Source of the DNA: Angelakisella sp. | GTDB lineage: Bacteria; Bacillota; Clostridia; Oscillospirales; Ruminococcaceae | DNA: 64,000 nucleotides | Assembly: GCA_020025195.1 (NCBI GenBank) | Contig: JAHHSN010000006.1 | Location: 1-64,000 of the forward strand | Direction: 5' to 3' | Shown here: positions 33,253 through 40,923 of the stretch, piece after piece | Layout of the letters: each line of letters opens with the position of its first letter | Position numbering within the stretch: position 1 is the stretch's first letter | The notes under the pieces: model-generated | Database searches by the model: none | What the model was told of the DNA's origin: nothing | What the model saw: only the letters and a program-made list of their open reading frames with translations | Made by a program: the position numbers and the translations under genes

Positions 33253-33268
33253 GTGTCCTAAAAGACAC
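33253..33268. promoter_or_regulatory. Operator O3
   Basis: GTGTC-CTAAAA-GACAC, perfect dyad three bases after the Cro-like stop and before the next ribosome site. No promoter is visible here, so it could act as a roadblock or looping site. Confidence 0.7.
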
Positions 33269-33285
33269 GAACGGAGGAAAGAACA

Positions 33286-33393
33286 ATGAAAAAGATTCCG
33301 AAACCGGACGGGAAAGACGTACTGCTTATGGCTGCATGGCTCATCTTTTTCGCCGCCGGCATAGTTCTGATCCTGATGTTAGGAAACTTTTGA
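33286..33393 (+). CDS. 35-residue single-helix membrane peptide
   Basis: A short ORF with a CGGAGGAAAG site. A basic start (MKKIPKPDGKD) leads into one membrane helix (VLLMAAWLIFFAAGIVLILM). Not recognised. It is one of three such peptides in the early operon, with 33836 and 39020. Confidence 0.6.
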   Translation: MKKIPKPDGKDVLLMAAWLIFFAAGIVLILMLGNF

Positions 33394-33417
33394 AATTGGT
33401 AAAAAGGAGGAAGCAAA

Positions 33418-33624
33418 ATGGCAAGGGAAAGAGCTGCTTACCGGGATAATCTGGAGCTGATCCGGGAAAGAGCGGGGGACAAGCCGATGCTCAATCTGAA
33501 AGAGGCTTGCGCTGTGGTCGGACTGTCTTACGGAGTCGCTAAAAGGAATCTGCCGATTACAGGCGGTCACTATGTCAGCGCCGCATCGCTGGCAAGATGG
33601 ATGTGCGGGGAGGTGCAATCATGA
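33418..33624 (+). CDS. Small helix-turn-helix/excisionase-like protein
   Basis: A 68-residue protein. The MLNLKEACAVVGLSYGVAKR stretch followed by SAASLARWM looks like a winged-helix MerR/excisionase-type DNA reader. It has a strong AAAGGAGGAAG site. It could be the excision partner of the integrase or another early regulator. Its stop overlaps the next gene. Confidence 0.6.
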   Translation: MARERAAYRDNLELIRERAGDKPMLNLKEACAVVGLSYGVAKRNLPITGGHYVSAASLARWMCGEVQS

Positions 33625-33839
33625 TTACAGGAAGGATTCACTCCGATTTAGGTTTCGTCTTCGGCACAAAGGAAGGCGCGTATTTAACCGCCGACCATAT
33701 TCGGACAGTAGTCTATACAGAACGAAAGGAAATTTGGTTTTGGGAGGGCGGGTCTGTTGCTATTTACCCCGGTCTTCCCGGGCTCTGGGTTGCTCCGATT
33801 ATCGTCGGAGAAAAAATGGAATGGGGGAAAACAAAATGA
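33621..33839 (+). CDS. Hypothetical early phage protein
   Basis: A 72-residue beta-rich protein (MITGRIHSDLGFVFGTKEGA opening). It starts at ATG 33621, overlapping the previous stop, with GGGGAGGTG upstream; a longer in-frame reading from 33597 lacks a site. Not recognised. Confidence 0.6.
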   Translation: MITGRIHSDLGFVFGTKEGAYLTADHIRTVVYTERKEIWFWEGGSVAIYPGLPGLWVAPIIVGEKMEWGKTK

Positions 33840-33940
33840 AAATGAAGGAAATCCTTTGCATCGTCGGTGAGACCATCCTGATTACGGTTTTCTTCGCTGC
33901 TCTTTTCGGAACCGGAATCATCATGACGTGTTTTGAATAA
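33836..33940 (+). CDS. 34-residue single-helix membrane peptide
   Basis: A short ORF overlapping the preceding stop by four bases (ATGA). It is almost entirely one hydrophobic helix (ILITVFFAALFGTGIIM). Not recognised; translational coupling supports it. Confidence 0.5.
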   Translation: MKMKEILCIVGETILITVFFAALFGTGIIMTCFE

Positions 33941-33950
33941 GGAGGAAACC

Positions 33951-34124
33951 ATGCCTAGAGTACCGAAAGAAATCGAGAACGTTTTCAAAGCGTTCGACAT
34001 GGGGTTATGTGATACCTACGATCTCACAATCGAAGAACGAAAGAGCCTCGGCCTTGACCGTGAAGTCACGGATGATACCGACCGTCTGATTAAAGATCTG
34101 ATGAAAGGAATGGAGGAAACGTAA
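33951..34124 (+). CDS. Hypothetical early phage protein
   Basis: A 57-residue acidic protein (MPRVPKEIENVFKAFDMGLC opening). It has a perfect AAGGAGGAAACC site before ATG 33951. Not recognised; probably helical. Confidence 0.6.
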   Translation: MPRVPKEIENVFKAFDMGLCDTYDLTIEERKSLGLDREVTDDTDRLIKDLMKGMEET

Positions 34125-34126
34125 AT

Positions 34127-34375
34127 TTGAACTTTTACGATGTGCCGGACCCGTCAATCCCGGATATCGGAGACCCCGATTCTTATACCTGCCCCTGTTG
34201 CGGTGCAGAGCTTGGAGAATCCGAGACCGTATATACCGATAAGTCCGGCGGCGTTATTGGCTGTGAATTCTGCATCTTCGAGAAACAGGCTTATGAAGCT
34301 ATCAAGTCCGACAAGGAAACAGCGGAAGATATCCGGGATATGTGGGAGGAAGAGCGGTATCGTGACTACGACTAA
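34127..34375 (+). CDS. Small zinc-ribbon protein
   Basis: An 82-residue acidic protein with CPCC and CEFC cysteine pairs about 25 residues apart, a treble-clef or ribbon zinc site, then an acidic helical tail. It starts at TTG 34127 after GGAGGAAACG. Such proteins are common in phage early operons; the role is unknown. Confidence 0.65.
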   Translation: MNFYDVPDPSIPDIGDPDSYTCPCCGAELGESETVYTDKSGGVIGCEFCIFEKQAYEAIKSDKETAEDIRDMWEEERYRDYD

Positions 34376-34402
34376 ATATTTTGTGAAAGGAAGGGATGAA
34401 CG

Positions 34403-35152
34403 ATGATTAAATTCAGAAGCCTGACGGCTGAAGATGTTGAGTGCCGAGTCTCTCAGGTTGGGAAAGACTGCGAATGGGTCACCCTGCTCCTGTACAAAAA
34501 CGCAAGGACGGATATGCGGATTCTTGATGAAACGGTTGGGCCGGAAAACTGGCAGCGTGAGCATTACGACTGCAAGGGGAATCTGTACTGCAAAATTGGG
34601 ATCAACACAAACTATGCGCATCCTGAGCTCCCGGATCGCTGGGTCTGGAAGTCGGACTGCGGCGCCGAATCCTACACCGACAAGGAAAAGGGCGAGGCCA
34701 GCGACGCTTTCAAGCGAGCGGGCACAAACTGGGGAATTGGTCGAGAACTCTATGAATCCCCTTTCATTTTCATCTATCAGAAGAACAAAGACGGCTCCGA
34801 AAATTACAGGGTAAAGACAAAATCGGACGGGAAGACCGTCGTTGACTCCAAATTCCTCGTTACCGCCATGGCAGTGGAAAATGGAGCGGTTGTTGGATTG
34901 AATATCGAAAGCACGAAACCGAGAAAAACCTGTTTTGTTTGCGGGAAACTTGATCTCGGGAAAGGAGCCATGAGCACCGATGATAAGATCGACAGCATAG
35001 CGCTATCCGTTATACGGGATGCCATCGGGGACGGCTGCATCGACGGAGAAGGAGTACTGAAATATTACGGGGTCCAGCGGATGGAGGATTTGACCGCAAA
35101 GCAAGCGTGTGAAGTACTCAAGCAGATTTCCAAGAAGCGGAGGAATGGCTGA
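34403..35152 (+). CDS. Rad52/22-like single-strand annealing protein
   Basis: A 249-residue protein. The DMRILDETVGPENWQREHYD segment, YCKIGINTNY, then CGAESYTDKEKGEASDAFKR leading into AGTNWGIGREL is the Rad52-type core known from phage annealases such as Sak. A CxxC element (TCFVCGKLDLG) follows at about 177, and a short helical tail ends the protein. It should anneal DNA strands during phage recombination. It lies next to NinB-like and SSB genes. Confidence 0.8.
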   Translation: MIKFRSLTAEDVECRVSQVGKDCEWVTLLLYKNARTDMRILDETVGPENWQREHYDCKGNLYCKIGINTNYAHPELPDRWVWKSDCGAESYTDKEKGEASDAFKRAGTNWGIGRELYESPFIFIYQKNKDGSENYRVKTKSDGKTVVDSKFLVTAMAVENGAVVGLNIESTKPRKTCFVCGKLDLGKGAMSTDDKIDSIALSVIRDAIGDGCIDGEGVLKYYGVQRMEDLTAKQACEVLKQISKKRRNG

Positions 35153-35706
35153 TGAAAGTAAGCGCTCCTAAATTCTCTATCAGCTACGGTGGAGAACGAA
35201 CGATTTCTTTCCGCTTTTCCGCCGATCAGGACGCACAGGCCAAAAACATCGTGGACACGCTTCAAGAAAAAGAAATCGAGCTTACCGCAAAGGTTTACTC
35301 CGAGAAGCGAAGCCTTAACGCCAATAACTTTTCGTGGGCGCTGACGGACAAACTCAGCGACCACATGGTAATCCGGGGCGTGAAGCTGTCAAAAGACGAG
35401 ATGCACGCTGAGATGATCTTCCGATACGGTCAGTTATTGAAAGATTCTGACGGGAATAACGTGGTTATTTCCACGGCGCAGGGAGTCCCGGTTAGAGATT
35501 TTTACCCCTATGCAAAAGAATTCGGGGAGGGCGATGTGAACGGGAAGCACTTCACTCATTATCGGATTTACCGAGGCTCTCATACCTACGATTCCAAAGA
35601 GATGGCAACGTTTATCGCCGGGATCGTGGAAGAATGTGAGGAGCAGGGCATTGATGCAAGAACGCCTGAAGAACGGGCGAGAATGTTGGAGGCGTGGAAA
35701 CCATGA
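35152..35706 (+). CDS. NinB-like recombination protein
   Basis: A 184-residue protein. The KRSLNANNFSWALTDKLSDH stretch is typical of NinB/Orf-like recombination mediators and their clostridial relatives. The C-terminus has the helical DSKEMATFIAGIVEECEEQG. Lambda Orf loads annealing protein on SSB-coated DNA. Its ATG overlaps the stop of the annealase by one base, and an HNH-like gene follows. Confidence 0.65.
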   Translation: MKVSAPKFSISYGGERTISFRFSADQDAQAKNIVDTLQEKEIELTAKVYSEKRSLNANNFSWALTDKLSDHMVIRGVKLSKDEMHAEMIFRYGQLLKDSDGNNVVISTAQGVPVRDFYPYAKEFGEGDVNGKHFTHYRIYRGSHTYDSKEMATFIAGIVEECEEQGIDARTPEERARMLEAWKP

Positions 35707-36038
35707 GGAATGAATTCGGTCTCCTGTTAGACCGCAACGGCTATGCACCATCCATCCTGCGGACTGCGCAAGGAAAGTGCTACATCTGCGGGAGGAGAGC
35801 GGAAACCGAACGTCATGAGCCTTTCGGCGCGGCTCTCCGCAGTAAATCAAAGGCTCTCGGCCTTTGGGTTAACCTCTGCCGGGAATGCCACCGAACCGGC
35901 GAACAATCGGTTCACAAATGCAAACTTGCCGCTGATGTTCTCCGGGAGGAGTGCCAGCGAGCCGCTATGCAGCAATACGGCTGGAGCATGGGCGAATGGC
36001 TCGCCCGATTTTATAAGAACTATATCGAGGAGGAATAA
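35703..36038 (+). CDS. Putative HNH-like zinc protein
   Basis: A 111-residue protein with CYIC at ~25 and LCRECH at ~58, around ERHEPFGAAL, then a helical C-terminal half. This fits the HNH-like proteins found beside NinB-type genes (NinG or DUF968-like); the catalytic set cannot be confirmed. It starts at ATG 35703 (TTGGAGG ten bases upstream) and overlaps the preceding stop. Confidence 0.55.
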   Translation: MRNEFGLLLDRNGYAPSILRTAQGKCYICGRRAETERHEPFGAALRSKSKALGLWVNLCRECHRTGEQSVHKCKLAADVLREECQRAAMQQYGWSMGEWLARFYKNYIEEE

Positions 36039-36041
36039 ACC

Positions 36042-36374
36042 ATGAAAGCTAAAGAAGTACTTAAAAAAATCTATCGTATGGCAAAACTGAAAGAAGAATA
36101 TGAAAAGATCAAAGCGGAAATTTGCGAAGATGGATGGTTCGATGATCTCGGCGTATGGGATACATTTGGGGTCATGAAAAGCTGCAAAGTTCAAAATGGG
36201 ACTCTTTACGATTCTGATGGAAACGAGGTAAGCGATGACTGCCGCTGCATGGACGAGCCTATCCCATATGCGGTAAACCAGAGTGTTGGATTTTGTGGAG
36301 ACGATTTCTATGGAACCATGTACATCGCAACTGATGACAAGGGTACGTTCGTCGCTGTTGACTATAGCTGTTAA
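36042..36374 (+). CDS. Hypothetical phage protein
   Basis: A 110-residue protein with a basic helical N-terminus (MKAKEVLKKIYRMAKLKEEY) and a Cys-containing, beta-rich rest (five cysteines). Not recognised. It has an AGGAGGAATAAACC site and lies just before ssb. Confidence 0.55.
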   Translation: MKAKEVLKKIYRMAKLKEEYEKIKAEICEDGWFDDLGVWDTFGVMKSCKVQNGTLYDSDGNEVSDDCRCMDEPIPYAVNQSVGFCGDDFYGTMYIATDDKGTFVAVDYSC

Positions 36375-36387
36375 GGAGGAATAAACC

Positions 36388-36807
36388 ATGTACAACAAAG
36401 CAATTCTGATTGGCCGTATGACCGCAGACCCGGAACGGAAACAGACCACAAGCGGTGTATTTGTCACCAGCTTCCGCATCGCGGTAGACCGCCCCTACAA
36501 GGACAAGACCGGAGAGAAACAGGCGGATTTCCTGACCATCGTTGCATGGCGCAAGACCGCAGAGTTTATTAAAAGCTACTTTGCAAAGGGTGATCCCATC
36601 GGGATTGAGGGCAGCATCCAGAGCCGGAACTATGAGGACAAGAACGGGAACAAGCGCACAACCACCGAAATTTGCGCCGAGAGAGCTTTCTTTATTTCTG
36701 GCAAAGCTAACAGGGAAATGAGAGAAAACGTCTCACAGGCCAATTCTCCCTCCACTCGCGCTGAATTTGAAGAAACGGAAGACTACGGCGACGACTTTCC
36801 GTTCTAA
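36388..36807 (+). CDS. ssb: Single-stranded DNA-binding protein
   Basis: A 139-residue OB-fold SSB. It starts MYNKAILIGRMTADPE, has SFRIAVDRPYKDKTGEKQAD and FLTIVAWRKTAEFIK, and ends in the acidic tail DDFPF that docks replication partners. It protects single strands in phage replication. It follows the recombination genes and precedes the initiator. Confidence 0.95.
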   Translation: MYNKAILIGRMTADPERKQTTSGVFVTSFRIAVDRPYKDKTGEKQADFLTIVAWRKTAEFIKSYFAKGDPIGIEGSIQSRNYEDKNGNKRTTTEICAERAFFISGKANREMRENVSQANSPSTRAEFEETEDYGDDFPF

Positions 36808-36818
36808 GGAGTGCAACC

Positions 36819-37469
36819 ATGAACCACAGTTTTGACATCGACATCGCCCGAAAATACGGCGTGAACTGTGCAATCATCCTGCAACATATCTGGTTTTGGG
36901 TGGAAAAGAACAAAGCCAACCGGCAGAACTTCCATGATGGCAAGTATTGGACGTTCAACAGCGTCAAGGCTTTTCAGGAGCTTTTCCCTTACATGACCCA
37001 GAAGCAAATCAGAACGGCTCTTGACACTCTCAAACAGGAAGGCCTCATTCTTTCCGGGGATTACAACGAAGTGGCCTGTGACCGTACAAAGTGGTATGCG
37101 CTCTCAGAAAAGGGCAAATCGATTTTACATAGAGGGCAAACCGATTTGCCCTACAGGGCAAATGGAATTGCCCCACAGGGCAAACCAATACCAGATATAA
37201 ACACAGATATAAACACAGATATAAAAGAAATAGATAAAGAAAAGCGGCACAGGTATGGGGAATACAAGAACGTTCTCCTTTCAGATGCCGATATGGAGAA
37301 GCTGAAAGCGGAGTTCCCCGATTGGGAGGAAAGGATCGAAAGGCTGTCCGAGTACATAGAGACAAGCGGGAAGTCCTATAAGAGCCATCTGGCAGTTATC
37401 AGAGCATGGGCGAGGAAAGAGACACCGAAAAGGAGCAGAGGATATGGGGAAGGGTTTAAGACCGTATGA
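36819..37469 (+). CDS. Phage replication initiator (winged-helix/O-like)
   Basis: A 216-residue protein. The N-terminal winged-helix domain (ARKYGVNCAIILQHIWFWVE, then YMTQKQIRTALDTLKQEGLI) is that of replisome-organiser proteins. A low-complexity linker (residues ~103-138) is encoded by the iteron origin. The C-terminal LSDADMEKLKAEFPDWEERI region resembles DnaD-tail-like segments that meet the helicase loader. An initiator with the origin inside its gene, followed by a loader, is the lambda O/P layout. The stop overlaps the next gene by 26 bases. Confidence 0.82.
   Translation: MNHSFDIDIARKYGVNCAIILQHIWFWVEKNKANRQNFHDGKYWTFNSVKAFQELFPYMTQKQIRTALDTLKQEGLILSGDYNEVACDRTKWYALSEKGKSILHRGQTDLPYRANGIAPQGKPIPDINTDINTDIKEIDKEKRHRYGEYKNVLLSDADMEKLKAEFPDWEERIERLSEYIETSGKSYKSHLAVIRAWARKETPKRSRGYGEGFKTV
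37112..37228 (+). other. Candidate phage replication origin: iterons plus AT-rich repeats
   Basis: Four GGGCAAA iterons start at 37112, 37134, 37156 and 37178, exactly 22 bases apart. The second and third extend to inverted repeats (GGGCAAACCGATTTGCCC). At 37193 a 12-mer AGATATAAACAC is repeated in tandem about 2.7 times, a likely unwinding element. All of it lies in the linker part of the initiator gene. Confidence 0.75.
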
Positions 37470-38319
37470 AGTGACAACAGAATCCTGCCGGGAAGGAGAC
37501 CCGCCGAAGCCTGTCCCCTGCGAATTTTGCGGGAAGCTGCGGCATCATCACGGGGTACGGATCGGGAAGGGGATTATCTGGTTTCGTGAGGAGCCGGAGC
37601 CCTGCACCTGCAAAGAGGGCCGGGAGAAATACGAAGCGGACAGGAAAGCAAAAAAGGAAGCCGAAGCCAGAGAGAAAGCGGAGGAAGAAGAACGACGGCG
37701 GCAGAAGCGGATAGCAAGGATCATTAAGAACTCCGGAATGGGGGAGCGCTTCCTGCAAAGGACATTTGATACATTTTCGGTCACACCGGAAAACAAAAGG
37801 GCGTTTGACATTGCTTCCCGCTTTGCCGAAAAGTTTGACGAGCTCCGAAAAGAACACGTCAAGCGAAACGGAATGATTATTGCGGGGCCGCCCGGGACAG
37901 GGAAAACCCATCTGGCGGCGGCGGTCTCCAATGCCCTGATAAAGCGCGGAGTGCCGGTTATTTGCATGACCATGATTGACCTTTTGGCGCGGATCAAAAA
38001 GACCTACAACGGCTATGAGAGCGAAGCAGAAAGCGATGTGCTGGACGAATACCGAAGCGTCCCTCTCCTTGTCATTGACGATATGGGGAAGGAACCGCCG
38101 ACCGAGTGGGCAATCTCGACCATTTACAGCATCATCAACGGGCGATATGAAAACTGTCTCCCGACCATCGTCACAACGAACTACGGGACGGATGACCTTA
38201 TCGACCGAATGACGCCGAGAGACACCAGAGACAGCATCACGGCAGAAGCGACCATTGACCGCCTCGCAGAAATGTGTGTGGCGGTTGTCATGAGCGGCGA
38301 GAGCTGGAGGAGGAAATGA
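37444..38319 (+). CDS. DnaC-like AAA+ helicase loader
   Basis: A 291-residue protein. The N-terminus has a zinc-binding pattern (CEFCGKLRHHH, later CTCK), then a long charged coiled stretch (about 70-100). The AAA+ domain follows with Walker A AGPPGTGKTH and Walker B LLVIDDMGKE, and a late R-rich sensor region (DRMTPRDTRDS). It should load the host helicase at the phage origin. It follows and overlaps the initiator gene. Confidence 0.9.
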   Translation: MGKGLRPYEVTTESCREGDPPKPVPCEFCGKLRHHHGVRIGKGIIWFREEPEPCTCKEGREKYEADRKAKKEAEAREKAEEEERRRQKRIARIIKNSGMGERFLQRTFDTFSVTPENKRAFDIASRFAEKFDELRKEHVKRNGMIIAGPPGTGKTHLAAAVSNALIKRGVPVICMTMIDLLARIKKTYNGYESEAESDVLDEYRSVPLLVIDDMGKEPPTEWAISTIYSIINGRYENCLPTIVTTNYGTDDLIDRMTPRDTRDSITAEATIDRLAEMCVAVVMSGESWRRK

Positions 38320-38471
38320 AACTTTACATTGCGGGTCATGAGCTTGACCCCAGGCTTTTTGTGTTAAAGCAAAGGCTCAAAAACGTAACGGTTGAGATCC
38401 TCGAGTGTGAAGAAACCGGGGAAATATCAATCGGATGGTACCGACAGGAGAACACGGAGGAAGTGACATGA
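38316..38471 (+). CDS. Hypothetical small phage protein
   Basis: A 51-residue protein (MKLYIAGHELDPRLFVLKQR opening), predicted alpha/beta. It starts at ATG 38316 after GGAGGAGGAA and overlaps the preceding stop by four bases. Not recognised. Confidence 0.55.
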   Translation: MKLYIAGHELDPRLFVLKQRLKNVTVEILECEETGEISIGWYRQENTEEVT

Positions 38472-38662
38472 TGACTGAAAACGAACAGGCCCGTTTACCG
38501 GGCGACTACCAGCGCAGGAAAACATATTGCCTTGAAAAGATGATAGATGGCGAATGGTACATACATGGCCGATATGGGAGCATCGACCGGCTTGCAAAAG
38601 CGGCAAACGCTCTGGGGGAGTACGGAATCCATGTAAGAGTAAAGGAGAGGGAATGTGATTAA
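38468..38662 (+). CDS. Hypothetical small phage protein
   Basis: A 64-residue protein (MMTENEQARLPGDYQRRKTY opening). It ends KAANALGEYGIHVRVKERE and is coupled to its neighbours by a four-base overlap at its start. Not recognised. Confidence 0.55.
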   Translation: MMTENEQARLPGDYQRRKTYCLEKMIDGEWYIHGRYGSIDRLAKAANALGEYGIHVRVKERECD

Positions 38663-39023
38663 CAGCAAGCAGAAGGGCGCACGCTTTGAGCGGCAGCTCT
38701 CCGGAATCCTTCGTATGTATGGCTATCAAACACGCCGCACGGCGCAATATTGCGGTAATACAGGCGATGCATCGGATGTGGTAGGACTTCCGGGAATACA
38801 TATCGAGGCCAAGCATCAGGAGCGGATGCAGCTTTATGACTGGATGGCACAGGCGGTAAGAGATTCGGCGGGAACGGGGAAGCTCCCCGCCGTGTTCCAC
38901 AGAAAAAACAACGCAGAAATCCTCGTCACAATGCGGCTGGAGGATTGGATAAACATTTACAGGGAGTGGGAGGTTGGGAATATTCCCGGTAACGCAAAAA
39001 CTGAAAAGGAGAAATTAACATGA
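38655..39023 (+). CDS. PDDEXK-type Holliday-junction resolvase-like nuclease
   Basis: A 122-residue protein. NSKQKGARFERQLSGILR supplies the first glutamate, GDASDVVGLPGIHIEAKHQE supplies the D-(x)n-ExK core, and the following helices (LYDWMAQAVRD) complete the archaeal Hjc-like fold. It should cut branched DNA before packaging. It starts at GTG 38655 after AAAGGAGAGG. Confidence 0.75.
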   Translation: MINSKQKGARFERQLSGILRMYGYQTRRTAQYCGNTGDASDVVGLPGIHIEAKHQERMQLYDWMAQAVRDSAGTGKLPAVFHRKNNAEILVTMRLEDWINIYREWEVGNIPGNAKTEKEKLT

Positions 39024-39166
39024 AACGGAACGCTTTTCCTATCATTATGTTCGTCGCGGCGGCCCTTACGATTGCCGCAATCATTTTCCTTGATAAGGTT
39101 TATTTCGAGGCCGTTGTCAATTCTGACTGTCCCGAATGGGTCAAGTTTATTTTTCTGCGGAGGTGA
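39020..39166 (+). CDS. 48-residue single-helix membrane protein
   Basis: A short ORF with AAAGGAGAAATT before ATG 39020, overlapping the preceding stop. One helix (IIMFVAAALTIAAIIFL) follows a basic start, then a small outside tail with one Cys. Not recognised. Confidence 0.55.
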   Translation: MKRNAFPIIMFVAAALTIAAIIFLDKVYFEAVVNSDCPEWVKFIFLRR

Positions 39167-39172
39167 TAAGAG

Positions 39173-39442
39173 GTGGACTTGATGCTCCACAAGGTATGCG
39201 CAATGTGCGGGAAGGAATTTGATACCAAGTATCCGCACCAGAAGTATTGCAGTAAGGGGTGCGAAAGGGAGCAGGAAAGGAGAACGGCAAAAGCGTACCG
39301 AGAAAAGCAAGGGAAGGGGGAGCACCGGGCGGGGTCTGATTCCGAGTGGTACGCCGAAGTAAACAAGATTTTGCGGAAAGCAAAAAAATATGGGATGTCC
39401 TACGGGAAATACGTTGCGGCAAAGGAGGCCGGGTTGATTTGA
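39173..39442 (+). CDS. Small zinc-finger protein
   Basis: An 89-residue basic protein. CAMCGKEF and YCSKGC give a four-Cys zinc finger (residues ~9-30), followed by a charged helix. This kind of FCS/treble-clef finger is common in phage genomes near late regulators. The start is GTG 39173; ATG 39182 is possible. Confidence 0.6.
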   Translation: MDLMLHKVCAMCGKEFDTKYPHQKYCSKGCEREQERRTAKAYREKQGKGEHRAGSDSEWYAEVNKILRKAKKYGMSYGKYVAAKEAGLI

Positions 39443-39879
39443 TAAATTACAAATGGCTTGCGATCCAGGAGCTCAATGATTATGACGCAAAGGTGGCGGC
39501 AATCGAATCCATTCAGGACAACATCAAGCGGCTGGAGGAAGAAGCGGAAAACCTGCATAGCACCCGCTACGATTCGGAGCCTACGCAGGGAGGCGGGAAC
39601 CGGCGGGAGGAAATGCTCATCAGCAATATCTCCACTAGGGACGAGTACCGGCGGAACCTCAATATCGTTATCGGACAGGTTCACGCCGTCGAAACGGCCC
39701 TAAAGGGACTGGATGCGAGACAGCAGAGAATCCTGGAACTGTTTTATATCAGGCGGTGCCGGAACTACATCGACAGGCTATGCGAGGAGATGTGCGTGTC
39801 CGAAAGGACATTGTACCGAGAAAAGGAAAACGCTCTCAAAGCCTATACGCTTCGGAGGCATGGCATTACGGAGCTATAA
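39439..39879 (+). CDS. Late-transcription regulator, sigma-70 region-4-like (DUF1492/ArpU type)
   Basis: A 146-residue protein with an N-terminal coiled-coil half (KVAAIESIQDNIKRLEEEAE) and a C-terminal helix-turn-helix (LDARQQRILELFYIRRCRNY, then VSERTLYREKENALKAYTL). It resembles the sigma region-4-like late activators of Firmicutes phages. It starts at TTG 39439, ten bases after AAAGGAGG. It is the last gene before the gap leading to terminase, as expected for a late switch. Confidence 0.7.
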   Translation: MINYKWLAIQELNDYDAKVAAIESIQDNIKRLEEEAENLHSTRYDSEPTQGGGNRREEMLISNISTRDEYRRNLNIVIGQVHAVETALKGLDARQQRILELFYIRRCRNYIDRLCEEMCVSERTLYREKENALKAYTLRRHGITEL

Positions 39880-40090
39880 AGTTGGCAGAAAAGTGGCAGA
39901 AACAAAGGGGAAAACCGTGATACAATAATATTGTGGAAAGTTAGGAAAAGACTTTTCACCCCCTTTCCGCTTCATTTTCCTTTTCCTACATCAGAAAATC
40001 CCCCCTAACTATGCGAACAGGCGCAAAAGAGGGGGGATTTTTCTATGGCAGCGTGGGGTAAAGAAGCCCGCCGCAGGGAGCAATGCGGAG
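39880..40090 (+). promoter_or_regulatory. Early/late boundary region with terminator
   Basis: This stretch holds a TACAAT -10-like box near 39920 without a good -35, as expected for an activated late promoter. It has the palindrome GAAAAG-A-CTTTTC (39946-39958), inverted arms AGGAAAAG (39943) and CTTTTCCT (39980), and a strong hairpin AAATCCCCCC/GGGGGGATTT followed by TTC (39997-40044). A GCCGG/CCGGC hairpin (40093-40109) lies just beyond. Confidence 0.5.
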
Positions 40091-40566
40091 ATGCCGGGTC
40101 GTAACCGGCCGCTGTCCAACCAGCAAGGAGGAGATACTATCAAAACAATAAAAATTGACCTTCCGAAAAATCTTGAGCGGATCGAAATTTTCCCGCTTGC
40201 TGACTTACACCTCGGAGACGAGAACTGCGACTACAATCATTTTGTAACGCTGGTCGATTATATACGGGAAACCCCGAACGCCTATTGCATTCTTGGCGGT
40301 GACATGATGGATACGGCGGTACGCCAGAGCATTGGAGACAGTTACACAGCGACCATGTCCCCGATGGAACAGCTACAGCAATGCGTCAGCCTTTTTGGCG
40401 AGATCAAAGACAAGATTCTTTGCATTCTCCCCGGGAACCACGAACAACGGGTTTATAGGCAGGATGGAATCGACACCACCCAGATGATGGCGGTGCAGCT
40501 TGGGCTGGCAGACTGATACAGTCCGACCAGCGCACTGATGTTTATCCGATTCGGAAGAATCAAAGA
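40091..40566 (+). pseudogene. Decayed calcineurin-like metallophosphoesterase
   Basis: The N-terminal metal motifs are present: DLHLGD, GGDMMD and GNHEQR, in a sequence starting IKTIKIDLPKNLERIEI. The family start would be Met at the codon 40139-40141, which is ATC and sits right after AAGGAGGAGAT; the only in-frame ATG is at 40091. A TGA at 40514 interrupts the frame, after which the same frame continues YSPTSALMFIRFG for ~15 codons and then runs into the next gene. The C-terminal half of the enzyme is gone. Confidence 0.65.
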
Positions 40567-40581
40567 GAGGAGGGGAGAGCA

Positions 40582-40923
40582 ATGGCCGGCAAAAGACTCG
40601 ACAATTTCAAAGACAAAAGCCACAAGTTAACCGCCGAGGATGCGGCAAAAGGCGGTAAAAACTCCGCTCAAGCCAGACGAGAGAAAGCGAATCTCCGCAA
40701 ATGCCTTGAAATCCTACTCTCTCAGCCGATGGACAAAGACGGGAAAGAGATGACAGGAGCCGAGGCGTTGGCTGTTGAACTGTTTCAGAAAGCATTAAAG
40801 GGTGATGTAAAGGCTTTCGAGGTTTTAAGGGACACCGCAGGGCAGAAGCCAAAGGAAGAAATCCAAAGCGATACCAGCCTAACCATAAAAATGGGGGGCG
40901 AACTGGAGGAGTTTTCCGAATGA
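40582..40923 (+). CDS. Terminase small-subunit-like protein
   Basis: A 113-residue protein that starts basic (MAGKRLDNFKDKSHKLTAED). It has AAKGGKNSAQARREKANLRK, a KGG-type motif, and a helical rest (GAEALAVELFQKALKGDVKA). Short KGG proteins like this stand directly before terL in many clostridial phages and probably replace the small terminase. Its stop overlaps the terL start by four bases. The role is assigned by position. Confidence 0.6.
   Translation: MAGKRLDNFKDKSHKLTAEDAAKGGKNSAQARREKANLRKCLEILLSQPMDKDGKEMTGAEALAVELFQKALKGDVKAFEVLRDTAGQKPKEEIQSDTSLTIKMGGELEEFSE

Noticed and set aside
37112..37228. Regular repeats as a CRISPR array
   Set aside because: The 7-base units at 22-bp spacing have no spacer-length unique segments and lie inside a coding frame. 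They fit iterons.
40514..40516. TGA in the phosphoesterase as a selenocysteine codon
   Set aside because: The position is not a catalytic cysteine in this family, no bacterial SECIS hairpin is seen just after it, and the C-terminal half is missing anyway.
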